Below, one piece after another: positions 48,146 to 57,156 of a DNA stretch of 64,000 nt. This stretch comes from Burkholderiaceae bacterium. GTDB lineage: Bacteria > Pseudomonadota > Gammaproteobacteria > Burkholderiales > Burkholderiaceae_B. How positions within the stretch are numbered: position 1 is the first letter of the stretch; each line of letters starts with the position of its first letter. The stretch is from NCBI GenBank assembly GCA_030728985.1, contig JANQYI010000009.1:124001-188000 (forward strand), read 5' to 3'. Below the pieces are notes generated by a model. The model ran no database searches, had not been told where the DNA came from, and worked only from the letters and a program-made list of their open reading frames with translations. The position numbers and the translations under genes are program-made.

Positions 48146-50331
48146 ACCAAAGTAAAGCCACTATTCTTTAAAGGCACATCACGCAAACGCTTACCCGTGG
48201 CACGATAAATCGCGTTCAACACGGCAGGCGCAGCAACCGCGATCGTTGGTTCGCCGATACCACCCCAAGTCTTACCGCCCCCTTGGATAATGATGGTTTC
48301 AACTTTGGGCATCTGTCCCAGTCGGATCGAACCAAACGTATCGAAGTTCTTTTGCTCGACGCGTCCATCCTTGATCGTGCACTCCTCCTCGAAGAGTGCG
48401 GATAATCCGTAAACGAACGAACCAGAAACTTGGCGTTGAATCTGCGCGGGATTGACCGCGTATCCGCAGTCGGTCGAGGCCACAATACGATGAATCTTGA
48501 CCTTGTTGCCATCGGTTACCGACAACTCGCATGCCGCGGCCACATAGCTGCCAAACGACATCATCTGCGCAATGCCACGATGAACGCCCTTGGGGGCGGG
48601 CTTGGTCCAACCAATCCCATCCGCCACGGCGTTGAGTGCGGCCAGATTGCGTGGATATTTCGCCATATACTTTCTACGGAACTCGACGGGATCCATGCCT
48701 GCGTACTCGGCGAGTTCATCCATGAAACATTCAATAAAAATCGCGTTTTGATTGATGTTCACACCACGCCAGAAGCCTGGTGGCACATGGGTATTGCGCA
48801 TGGCGTGATCCATCAGCTGATTAGGGAACTCGTAGCTGATCGCATGTTCTCCGGCTTGCATCACGCCTTGAAACACCAAAAGGTCACGACCCTTATCCTT
48901 GGCGACGATCGCGGGACGCACGGCGGACAAGATGGACTGACCCGATAAACGCATATGCACGCCTGTCAAGTTTTTGTTGGCGTCAAAGGCGCCTGTCAAC
49001 TTACACATCATGACGGGATGGTAACGGCCTTGCGTCATATCCTCTTCGCGCGTCCAAATCAGTTTGATCGGTACGCCGGGCATTTGCTTGGCGATATTGA
49101 CCGCTTGAGTGGTGTAGTCCTGGAACGCGCCACGACGTCCAAAACCACCGCCCAAATTGATCTTGTAAACCTCACATTTATCTGCAGCCAATCCCGAGGC
49201 TGCAATGACCGCAGCCAAAGAAGCCTCGCCGTCCTGAGTCGGCACCCACGCCTCGCAGCGCTCCGGTGTCCACTTGGCGGTCGCATTCATGACTTCCATG
49301 GGTGCATGGTTCAAGAACGGGTAGAAATACGTTGACTCGATTTTTTTGGCCGCGCCAGCCATAGCGGCCTTGGTGTCGCCACGTTGATTCCCCACAAAGG
49401 CCTGTTCAGCGTTCAGACCTTCTTTGAGCATCGCAGCAATCGAGGCGCTCGAGACCTTTGCATTTGGACCTTCGTCCCAGACGATGGGCAGAGCATCCAT
49501 GGCCGTCTTGGCGACCCAGAACGTATCGGCCACGACCGCGACAGAGCTGTCACTGACCTGTACGACTTTTTTTACGCCCTTCATACCCATGACTTTGCTG
49601 GCATCAAAGCTTTTGATCTTGCCACCAAAAACCGGGGATTGCTTGATCGTCGCGACCAACATACCGGGCAATTTCAAATCCATACCGTAGATCTGCTTAC
49701 CGGTTACCTTGTCTTCGAAGGTGTCGATCCGTGGCACGGACTTGCCGATGATTTTCCAGTTTTTCGGATCTTTCAGCGGAATATCTTTAGGCACGGCAAG
49801 TTTGGACGCGGCATCCGCGACTTTGCCATACGTGATCGTACGACTTGTCGGCTTGTGCGTAATCACACCTTCAGAAACCACGCACTCTGCGACGGGCACT
49901 TTCCAACCGTCGGCAGCGGCCTGGACCAGCATCATGCGCGCCGCTGCACCACCTTGGCGGACATATTGTTCAGAGGTGCGAATCCCGCGGCTTCCGCCCG
50001 TCGAGAATGAACCCCAGGGATTTTTACGCTTGAGACTTTCGCCGGGAGTCGGATACTCGATGGTGACATTTTTCCAGTTGCACTCGAGTTCTTCGGCCAC
50101 CATTTGTGCCAGACCAGTGATAGTGCCTTGGCCCATCTCGGAGCGCACCACACGCACGATGACTTTCTCATCGGGCTTGATCACCACCCAAACACCAATT
50201 TCAGGTGCGGCGCCAGCGGATTGCGCAAGACTACTAAAGGGAAATTGTAGACCCAGAGCCAGACCGGTACTGACGGCAGTTGTGCCGACGATAAAGTGTC
50301 TGCGGGAAGGATTCGGGACGCGTGCATTCAT
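48142..50331 (-). CDS. Xanthine dehydrogenase-family molybdopterin-binding subunit, Tat-exported (IorB/aldehyde oxidase-like)
   Basis: 729 aa; Tat-like SRRHFIVG leader; RVVRSEMGQGTITGLAQMVAEELECNW, NLGGGFGRRGAFQDYTTQAVNIAKQ, GGKTWGGIGEPTIAVAAPAVLNAIYRATGKRLRDVPL. Confidence 0.9.
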   Translation of the reverse strand: MNARVPNPSRRHFIVGTTAVSTGLALGLQFPFSSLAQSAGAAPEIGVWVVIKPDEKVIVRVVRSEMGQGTITGLAQMVAEELECNWKNVTIEYPTPGESLKRKNPWGSFSTGGSRGIRTSEQYVRQGGAAARMMLVQAAADGWKVPVAECVVSEGVITHKPTSRTITYGKVADAASKLAVPKDIPLKDPKNWKIIGKSVPRIDTFEDKVTGKQIYGMDLKLPGMLVATIKQSPVFGGKIKSFDASKVMGMKGVKKVVQVSDSSVAVVADTFWVAKTAMDALPIVWDEGPNAKVSSASIAAMLKEGLNAEQAFVGNQRGDTKAAMAGAAKKIESTYFYPFLNHAPMEVMNATAKWTPERCEAWVPTQDGEASLAAVIAASGLAADKCEVYKINLGGGFGRRGAFQDYTTQAVNIAKQMPGVPIKLIWTREEDMTQGRYHPVMMCKLTGAFDANKNLTGVHMRLSGQSILSAVRPAIVAKDKGRDLLVFQGVMQAGEHAISYEFPNQLMDHAMRNTHVPPGFWRGVNINQNAIFIECFMDELAEYAGMDPVEFRRKYMAKYPRNLAALNAVADGIGWTKPAPKGVHRGIAQMMSFGSYVAAACELSVTDGNKVKIHRIVASTDCGYAVNPAQIQRQVSGSFVYGLSALFEEECTIKDGRVEQKNFDTFGSIRLGQMPKVETIIIQGGGKTWGGIGEPTIAVAAPAVLNAIYRATGKRLRDVPLKNSGFTLV

Positions 50332-50342
50332 GTGAGGACCCC

Positions 50343-50795
50343 TTAAGCTTTAGCAACTGAGTGAATCGCGGCGCGAACTTCCTGGAAACTTCCGCAACGA
50401 CAAATATTCGTAATCGCCGCATCGATGTCAGCATCGGTGGGCTTTGGCTTTTTAGCCAGCAAATCGGTCGCAGCCATCAACATGCCTGATTGACAGAAAC
50501 CACACTGGGGGACTTGATGATCGATCCAAGCCTGTTGCAACTTGGTCAGCTTGCCATCCTTGGCTAGACCCTCGATCGTCGTGACACTTTTACCCGCAGC
50601 GGCACTCACTGGAATGACGCAAGAGCGAATCGCTTGGCCCTCGAGCATCACCGTACAGGAACCACACTGCGCCACACCACAACCATACTTGGTGCCGGTC
50701 AGTCCAACCTGTTCGCGGATCGCCCACAATAAGGGTGTATTTGGATCCACATCAATGCTTTGCGGCGTGCCATTAACAGTGAGTTTTATAGCCAT
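50343..50795 (-). CDS. (2Fe-2S)-binding subunit of molybdenum hydroxylase (IorA-like)
   Basis: [22 protein letters not shown] and [17 protein letters not shown]...[18 protein letters not shown], two [2Fe-2S] domains. Confidence 0.93.
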   Translation of the reverse strand: MAIKLTVNGTPQSIDVDPNTPLLWAIREQVGLTGTKYGCGVAQCGSCTVMLEGQAIRSCVIPVSAAAGKSVTTIEGLAKDGKLTKLQQAWIDHQVPQCGFCQSGMLMAATDLLAKKPKPTDADIDAAITNICRCGSFQEVRAAIHSVAKA

Positions 50796-50935
50796 TTGGG
50801 TGCTCCCAGTACGGTGTTTAATTATCTCGAAACGAGTTGCGACGAATTGATCATTCTCAAGGTATAAAGTTATTACTCCATGGGCATGAATAATGCCTAG
50901 TGCATACCCTATATCTCACGGAACATATCGCTTCT

Positions 50936-51928
50936 ATGCTTAACCACCAAGTCGTTCTCGTTAGTCGACCCGAGGGCTGGGTGACGCCTGCCAACTTCCG
51001 CTTTCAGGAAGCAGCCATCCCCTCCCCTGGACCAGGACAAGTACTCATTCAGAACCAATGGCTGTCCCTTGACCCCTACATGCGAGGCAGGATTTCCGAG
51101 GCGAAGTCTTATGCTCGAAGCGTCAATATTGGTGATGTCATGGTCGGAGGTGCCGTCGGCGAAGTCATCGCCTCCAACGCCCCTAAATTCAGTGTCGGGG
51201 ATACCGTACTCGCAGCGTCGGGCTGGCAATTGTTCGCCGCCATGGATGCCAGCGCAGTCACCCCCATCAGGACCGACAAGGTGAGCCCTTCAGCCTACCT
51301 TGGCGTTCTAGGCATGCCAGGGATCACAGCATGGACTGGGCTCATCGATATTTGCCAGCCTCGGGAAGGCGAAACCGTCGTCGTGGATGCCGCTTCGGGT
51401 GCGGTTGGAAGCGTCGTGGGTCAGCTCGCCAAACTTCAAGGCTGTCGAGTGGTGGGTATTGCGGGCGGGACAGAAAAGTGCCGTTATGTCGCGCAAGAAC
51501 TCGGATTTGATGCGTGCATCGATCATCGCTCCGCACACTTTGCTTCTGAATTGGCAGCCGCACTGCCCTCAGGCATTGACTGCCTATTTGAAAACGTGGG
51601 AGGTGAAATCTTTGAGAGGCTCCTGTCACACATGAATGTAAGTTCGCGTATCGCATTATGCGGCATGGTCTCTGAGTTCAATCGCGAGCCGTATGCTAAC
51701 CGCACACTGCGCTCCATTTTGATCAATCGCATTCGCATCCAGGGGTTCATCGTTTCGGACAAGCTCGAAACCTGGCCAAGCATCAGGGACAATCTTTATG
51801 ATCTCGTTGTTCAGGAGAAACTGAAATTTCGGGAGTCCGTCACCGTTGGCCTTGAGAATGCCCCGGCCGCCTTCATCGGTTTGCTCAAAGGCGAAAATTT
51901 TGGCAAACAACTCATTAAGCTCAGGTGA
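50936..51928 (+). CDS. NADP-dependent MDR-family oxidoreductase (CurA/leukotriene B4 dehydrogenase-like)
   Basis: ORF track 50900..51928; start MLNHQVVLVSRPEGWVTPANF; WLSLDPYMRGRISEAKSYA, DAASGAVGSVVGQLAKLQGCRVVGIAGG. Confidence 0.93.
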   Translation: MLNHQVVLVSRPEGWVTPANFRFQEAAIPSPGPGQVLIQNQWLSLDPYMRGRISEAKSYARSVNIGDVMVGGAVGEVIASNAPKFSVGDTVLAASGWQLFAAMDASAVTPIRTDKVSPSAYLGVLGMPGITAWTGLIDICQPREGETVVVDAASGAVGSVVGQLAKLQGCRVVGIAGGTEKCRYVAQELGFDACIDHRSAHFASELAAALPSGIDCLFENVGGEIFERLLSHMNVSSRIALCGMVSEFNREPYANRTLRSILINRIRIQGFIVSDKLETWPSIRDNLYDLVVQEKLKFRESVTVGLENAPAAFIGLLKGENFGKQLIKLR

Positions 51929-51948
51929 ATGAAACGAGAGACGTGCGT

Positions 51949-52413
51949 CTAAAGAAAGCGATCCAAAATACGACGGCTGTGTTTATCGAGCTGCTGCATA
52001 TCGGGCACATAAAAACGCAGGCCATGGCTATCTGTGATGATGAGAGTGCCTCCGCCAAGGCGTCGAATATCTTCCTCGGTTTTGAGCACAAACTTCGTCG
52101 CGCCACGATCCGTATTGACTTCCCAAACACTGGGCGTGGAATAGGTGGAAACTTTGGATAACTGCTGAATCACAGGCATCACATCTCGCGCGGCAATCTC
52201 CTCGTTGATCAGCATGCGTACATCCTCCGGCACCTCAGCCAGACGATCAATCCACAGCACCTCTTTACCCTCCGTGCTCATCAATGCCACGAACTCCTCG
52301 GGTGACTGAACAGGAAAAGCTCTGACGGGAGTCACACCTTCATACATCATGCCATTGGCTAGACGCAACACTAAGCGGCCAGCGAGATTACGCGTCAGCA
52401 GAAAATCATCCAT
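51949..52413 (-). CDS. DUF1854 family protein associated with cyanophycin metabolism
   Basis: ORF track 51949..52560; start MDDFLLTRNLAGRLVLRLANGMMYEGVTPVRAFPVQSPEEFVALMSTEGKEVLWIDRLAEVPEDVRMLINEEIAARDVMPVIQQLSKVS; overlaps the ABC gene. Confidence 0.85.
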   Translation of the reverse strand: MDDFLLTRNLAGRLVLRLANGMMYEGVTPVRAFPVQSPEEFVALMSTEGKEVLWIDRLAEVPEDVRMLINEEIAARDVMPVIQQLSKVSTYSTPSVWEVNTDRGATKFVLKTEEDIRRLGGGTLIITDSHGLRFYVPDMQQLDKHSRRILDRFL

Positions 52414-54694
52414 TGTTAGCCTCGCTCGGACTTTGCAGCGGAGCCTCGGCATCCACTTGACGGGTCTGCGCCTCATACAGCGCATGATATGCCCCGCCCC
52501 GCGCCAACAAATCTTCGTGATTGCCGATTTCCACCACCTGGCCGCGATCCAACACGACAAGACGGTTCGCTTTGCGCAGCGTGCTCAGTCTGTGCGCAAT
52601 CGCGATCGTCGTACGACCCTGGATCAAATTATCCAGAGCTTCCTGAATTTCCATTTCCGTTGTAGTGTCGACCGATGAGGTCGCCTCATCGAGAATGAGA
52701 ATCCGCGGATCGATCAGCAACGCGCGGGCGATCGAAATGCGCTGACGCTCTCCTCCTGATAAGGCCTGACCACGCTCACCCACCAACGAGTCATAGCCTT
52801 GCGGAAGTCGCAAGATGAATTCATGGGCTCGCGCCGCGCGAGCCGCAGAAATCACCTCCTCGCGCGATGCACCCGGTTTGCCGTAAGCAATATTTTCGGC
52901 GATCGTACCGAAAAACAAGAACGGCTCTTGTAAAACCAGACCGATATTGCTGCGGAACGCATTGAGGGAATAGGAACGGATGTCGACACCATCGACGCGG
53001 ATGCCGCCTTCAGTGACATCGTAAAAACGACAAATCAAATTGACCAAAGAAGACTTGCCAGAGCCGCTATGGCCCACAAGGCCAATCATTTCGCCGGCTC
53101 CGATACTCAAACTCACGTCTCGTAACACCGTACGGCTACCGTAGCGAAAGCCGACGTTGCGAAGCTCGATCCGACCCTCCATGCGCTCAAGAGGGACCGG
53201 TCGCTGAGCATCCGGCACGCTTGAGACATGATCCAAAATATCAAAAATACGCTTGGCGCCTGCCGCTGCTTGTTGTGTGTACGTGACAATACGACTCATT
53301 GAGTCAAGGCGCGTGTAAAACCGACCGATGTAGGCTAGGAAGGCGGCAAGTACGCCTACACTGATCGCGCTAGAGGCGACCTGGGTGATACCAAAAATCC
53401 AAACGACCAGCAAACCAATTTCAGTCAAAAAAGTAACCGTGGGTGCGAACAACGCCCAAATTTTATTAATACGGTCGTTGACGCCAAGATAACGATCGTT
53501 GGCTTCCCTGAAACGCACCACCTCTCGCTTTTCCTGTGCAAAGGCTTTCACGACACGAATACCGGGAATCGTATCGGCCAGGACATTGGTCAATTCACTC
53601 CATGAGCGATCAACTTTTTCAAAACCAAAACGCAAACGATCTCGCACCAGATGAATCATCCAGATGATGATGGGCAATGGGACCAATGTCGTCACCGCAA
53701 GCCAAGGATCAATGCTGAGCAAGATCACAGCCGTCATCAAAATCATCAACATATCGTTAACGAAATCAAGAAAATGCAGAGACAAGAAGAGATTGATGCG
53801 ATCTGTTTCACTCCCGAGCCTGGCCATCAGATCACCCGTGCGCTTGCCGCCAAAAAACTGCAAAGATAAAGTTTGCAAATGATTAAACGTAGTTGTGCGT
53901 AAATCCGCGCCGATTCTCTCGCTCACCCAGGCCAACAGATAAGTGCGAGCCCAACCAAGCAACCAAGCCAGCAAGGCGGATACAACCAGACCGGTCAAAT
54001 AAAGTGTGACAAGGTCGTAATCAATGGGCTTACCATTCTGAAAAGGAATCAGAACGTCGTCCATGAGTGGCATGGTCAGATAAGGCGGCACCAGAGAAGC
54101 TGCCGTTGAAAGCAAGGTCAACAACAAACCAACCACAAGCGGAAAACGGTAAGGACGGGCAAAACGCGCCAAACGCAGCAATGCCCAGGTGTCGCTCGGG
54201 CCGGCCGGATCCGCGTCGCAAACCGCGCACTCATCCTGGTCAGGCGCGAAAGGCGTTCCACACGCGGGGCATGCGGCCGCATCGACCAGAATTTCTGCGT
54301 CGGGATCGCGCAACTTCCTCTGCAAATTACCGAAGAGTTCGACCATGCGTGCCACTGCGGGAGTCATACCTAACGTGTGACGCCAAATGCCCAGTCGAGT
54401 GGTGCTATCAAATAACTCAATCGCACCCACACCCGCGTGATCGCGGTGTTGCAGAGACTGAGAAATCGAAATGTTCCAAACAAGCCAATCCGAAGCCCCC
54501 GGCGCCTTGGAGAATAAGCGATGCGAAGACAGCACCAGGGCGCCAGAGGAAAAGAACAAATGCTCATCGAGATCGGGTTCTAGCCAGGCGAGAACGTGCT
54601 CACCGGGCTCCAGTAACGCCTGCAGGGCCTCTGACCAGTTGCCGGGCATTGTTGGGCTGATGTGCGTCACCCCGGAAGTTGAGAGAGTTGTCAT
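52406..54694 (-). CDS. Cyanophycin metabolism-associated ABC transporter (fused TM-ATPase)
   Basis: 762 aa; six-TM exporter domain plus GHSGSGKSSLVNLI, LSGGERQRISIARALLIDPRILILDEATSSVD; N-terminal Cys-motif CPACGTPFAPDQDECAVCD; next to DUF1854 and cphA. Confidence 0.87.
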   Translation of the reverse strand: MTTLSTSGVTHISPTMPGNWSEALQALLEPGEHVLAWLEPDLDEHLFFSSGALVLSSHRLFSKAPGASDWLVWNISISQSLQHRDHAGVGAIELFDSTTRLGIWRHTLGMTPAVARMVELFGNLQRKLRDPDAEILVDAAACPACGTPFAPDQDECAVCDADPAGPSDTWALLRLARFARPYRFPLVVGLLLTLLSTAASLVPPYLTMPLMDDVLIPFQNGKPIDYDLVTLYLTGLVVSALLAWLLGWARTYLLAWVSERIGADLRTTTFNHLQTLSLQFFGGKRTGDLMARLGSETDRINLFLSLHFLDFVNDMLMILMTAVILLSIDPWLAVTTLVPLPIIIWMIHLVRDRLRFGFEKVDRSWSELTNVLADTIPGIRVVKAFAQEKREVVRFREANDRYLGVNDRINKIWALFAPTVTFLTEIGLLVVWIFGITQVASSAISVGVLAAFLAYIGRFYTRLDSMSRIVTYTQQAAAGAKRIFDILDHVSSVPDAQRPVPLERMEGRIELRNVGFRYGSRTVLRDVSLSIGAGEMIGLVGHSGSGKSSLVNLICRFYDVTEGGIRVDGVDIRSYSLNAFRSNIGLVLQEPFLFFGTIAENIAYGKPGASREEVISAARAARAHEFILRLPQGYDSLVGERGQALSGGERQRISIARALLIDPRILILDEATSSVDTTTEMEIQEALDNLIQGRTTIAIAHRLSTLRKANRLVVLDRGQVVEIGNHEDLLARGGAYHALYEAQTRQVDAEAPLQSPSEANNG

Positions 54695-54947
54695 TGCTGC
54701 GGCAGAGGGGGCTCGTCAGTCTGAAAAGCCGACTGCAACAGAAAGCTGTTCATTGGGAAAATTTGGCTAACTCGATATACTGTTCAGAATGCAAGTATAA
54801 CGACCATATGACTCAGATATCTGCCCTGTTTAGGCGGGTCGCTGTCAAACCCCTTTTTTGCTGCGATAATGATACATCCCTGTCATTGTGCGGTGCAGCA
54901 TTCACAGTGCGGCAAAGATCTTTTTACAGCAGCCTATTCTGTTCCCT

Positions 54948-57104
54948 ATGAGCAAATGCGACATCTCGACACTGCGCAGCATTTATTTGCGCGGGCCGAA
55001 CATTTGGACCTATCGCCCCGTCATCGAGGCATGGATCCAGTTTGATGGACTGCAAACACTCCCCTCTGCCGTTCTAAACGAGGCCTACGCGCGCCTTGCT
55101 CTGTCTGCTCCCGCACTGGTGCATCCCGGTCCCGGTATCGAAGCCTCCAAAGGCATGCACGCCTCAATTTCCGAGGGCGTCTGGTCCCCGCATCTTCTTG
55201 AACATCTCACGCTCGTATTGCAACAACAGGCTGGCATGCCTGGCGGCTTTGGGCAGACCCGAGCCACCTCCAAGCCCGGTCTCTACAAAGTCGTGGTACG
55301 CGCCTGGCACGAGATCGTCACACGACAAGCGCTCAGCTTTGCCAGGAGCTTGATACTCAGCGCCATCGATGGTCAGACCGCCGATACGGGCGAAATGATT
55401 CGGACGCTCCATGATTTGCGTCAACGTCATTGTCTCGGACCCAGCACTGCATGCATTGTCGATGCAGCGGACGATCGGGATATCCCCGCCATTCGGCTCA
55501 GCGCTGGCAATTTGCTACAACTTGGCTACGGCGTGAATCAACGCCGCATTTGGACTGCGGAAACCGACAATACCGGCGCCATCGCTGAGACGATTTCTCG
55601 CGACAAAGATCTCACCAAAAGTTTGCTTCAAGCCTGCGGTGTGCCTGTTCCGATTGGGCGCGAGGTACTTAGCCCAGAAGATGCTTGGGAAGCTGCGCAA
55701 GATCTTGGTTTGCCTGTTGTTATCAAGCCCAGTGACGGCAATCATGGACGGGGGGTTTTTACCAACTTAAGCACCCAAGACGAAGTCAACCAAGCATACT
55801 CTGTCGCGATTGAGGAAGGCTCAAGCGTCATTGTCGAACGATTCATCCGCGGGCATGAACATCGTCTGCTCGTGGTAGGCGGAAAACTCGTTGCCGCGGC
55901 AAAGGGAGAACATGCCGTCATTACCGGCGACGGACAGCACAGCATCCGTACGCTGATCGATTCTCAACTCAATGCCGATCCTCGCCGCGGGCACGAGCAA
56001 GACCAGCCCCTAAATTACGTGCGATTGGACTCCGCTGTTGTTTTAGAGATCGCCAGGCAAGGTTTACGACCCGATGATATCCCTGAACTAGGCCGGAGAG
56101 TCACAATCCAACGCAACGGGAATGTGGCCTTCGACTGCACTGAAGAGGTTCATCCAGATGTCGCCGCCATTGCCTGTACCGCAGCACGCATTGTTGGCTT
56201 GGATATCGCAGGGATCGATCTCGTTACCCAAGATATTTCCGCCCCTCTTGCCGCACAACAAGGCGCCATTGTCGAAGTCAATGCGGGTCCTGGTTTACTG
56301 ATGCATCTAAAGCCAGCGCTCGGCAAGGCCCGACAGGTAGGCAAAGATATCGTCGGCTATACCTTCCCTCCTGGCGATATGGCCAGAGTTCCTGTGGTGG
56401 GCATCACCGGCACAAGCGGTAAAACACTGACGGGCAAGCTTCTTTTCCGGCTGCTGTCGCTGCATGGCTGGAACGCCGGTCTTGCCTGCAGTGAAGGTCT
56501 GTTTGTCCACCACCGCCAACTTCGAGCGGGCAACTGCGCGGATCATGCGAACGGCAGACGTGTATTAGTGAATCGCGAAGTTCAAGCCGTCATTATCGAA
56601 AATGGTTGTAAACAAATTTTGACTGAGGGCTTAGCCTACGAGCGCTGCGAAGTCGGTATCATCACGAACGTCGACTGGACACAGGATCTAGACGCCTACG
56701 AAATCCGCGACGAGACGGATCTTGTCAATATTTATCGAACACAAATGGACGTCGTCTTGCCGCATGGGATGGCTGTTCTTAACGCAGAAGATGCCAGAGT
56801 CATGAAACTATCGCAGTTCTGCGATGGCGCCGTCACCCTGTTTAGCACTCAAGCCAACCTCGTCGTTCTGGCGACACATGTCTCTGACGGCCAACGCGCA
56901 GTGTTTATCGATCACGGACAACTCATCTTGGCCCAAGGGTCCTTACGCATCAACCTCTGCACGATCGCCTCAATCCCAACCGCACACAATGACAGCCATC
57001 CAGCTCGCCTCACCAGCATCTTGGCTGCGGCCGCTACAGCGTGGGCCCTAGGCATCTCACCGGCGCTTATCGAGGCCGGTCTAATCGCCTTTGAATCGTC
57101 TTAA
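54948..57104 (+). CDS. cphA': Truncated cyanophycin synthetase-like protein (CphA'/CphA2-type)
   Basis: ORF track 54888..57104; start MSKCDISTLRSIYLRGPNIW. ATP-grasp domain intact-looking (LPVVIKPSDGNHGRGVF, IVEVNAGPG); Mur-ligase region ends before the C-terminal lobe. Confidence 0.85.
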   Translation: MSKCDISTLRSIYLRGPNIWTYRPVIEAWIQFDGLQTLPSAVLNEAYARLALSAPALVHPGPGIEASKGMHASISEGVWSPHLLEHLTLVLQQQAGMPGGFGQTRATSKPGLYKVVVRAWHEIVTRQALSFARSLILSAIDGQTADTGEMIRTLHDLRQRHCLGPSTACIVDAADDRDIPAIRLSAGNLLQLGYGVNQRRIWTAETDNTGAIAETISRDKDLTKSLLQACGVPVPIGREVLSPEDAWEAAQDLGLPVVIKPSDGNHGRGVFTNLSTQDEVNQAYSVAIEEGSSVIVERFIRGHEHRLLVVGGKLVAAAKGEHAVITGDGQHSIRTLIDSQLNADPRRGHEQDQPLNYVRLDSAVVLEIARQGLRPDDIPELGRRVTIQRNGNVAFDCTEEVHPDVAAIACTAARIVGLDIAGIDLVTQDISAPLAAQQGAIVEVNAGPGLLMHLKPALGKARQVGKDIVGYTFPPGDMARVPVVGITGTSGKTLTGKLLFRLLSLHGWNAGLACSEGLFVHHRQLRAGNCADHANGRRVLVNREVQAVIIENGCKQILTEGLAYERCEVGIITNVDWTQDLDAYEIRDETDLVNIYRTQMDVVLPHGMAVLNAEDARVMKLSQFCDGAVTLFSTQANLVVLATHVSDGQRAVFIDHGQLILAQGSLRINLCTIASIPTAHNDSHPARLTSILAAAATAWALGISPALIEAGLIAFESS

Positions 57105-57156
57105 TTTAGATTGAACTGAACTCAACCACCCATCCCCTTGCCTCCCAGGAATCCAA

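Noticed and set aside
49384-50335. Two 208-aa plus-strand ORFs opposite the molybdenum hydroxylase
   Set aside because: Both lie fully antisense to conserved Mo-hydroxylase sequence and have low-complexity, non-family translations.
54067-54660. 197-aa plus-strand ORF opposite the cyanophycin ABC transporter N-terminus
   Set aside because: Arg/Pro-rich translation with no domain; antisense shadow of a conserved gene.
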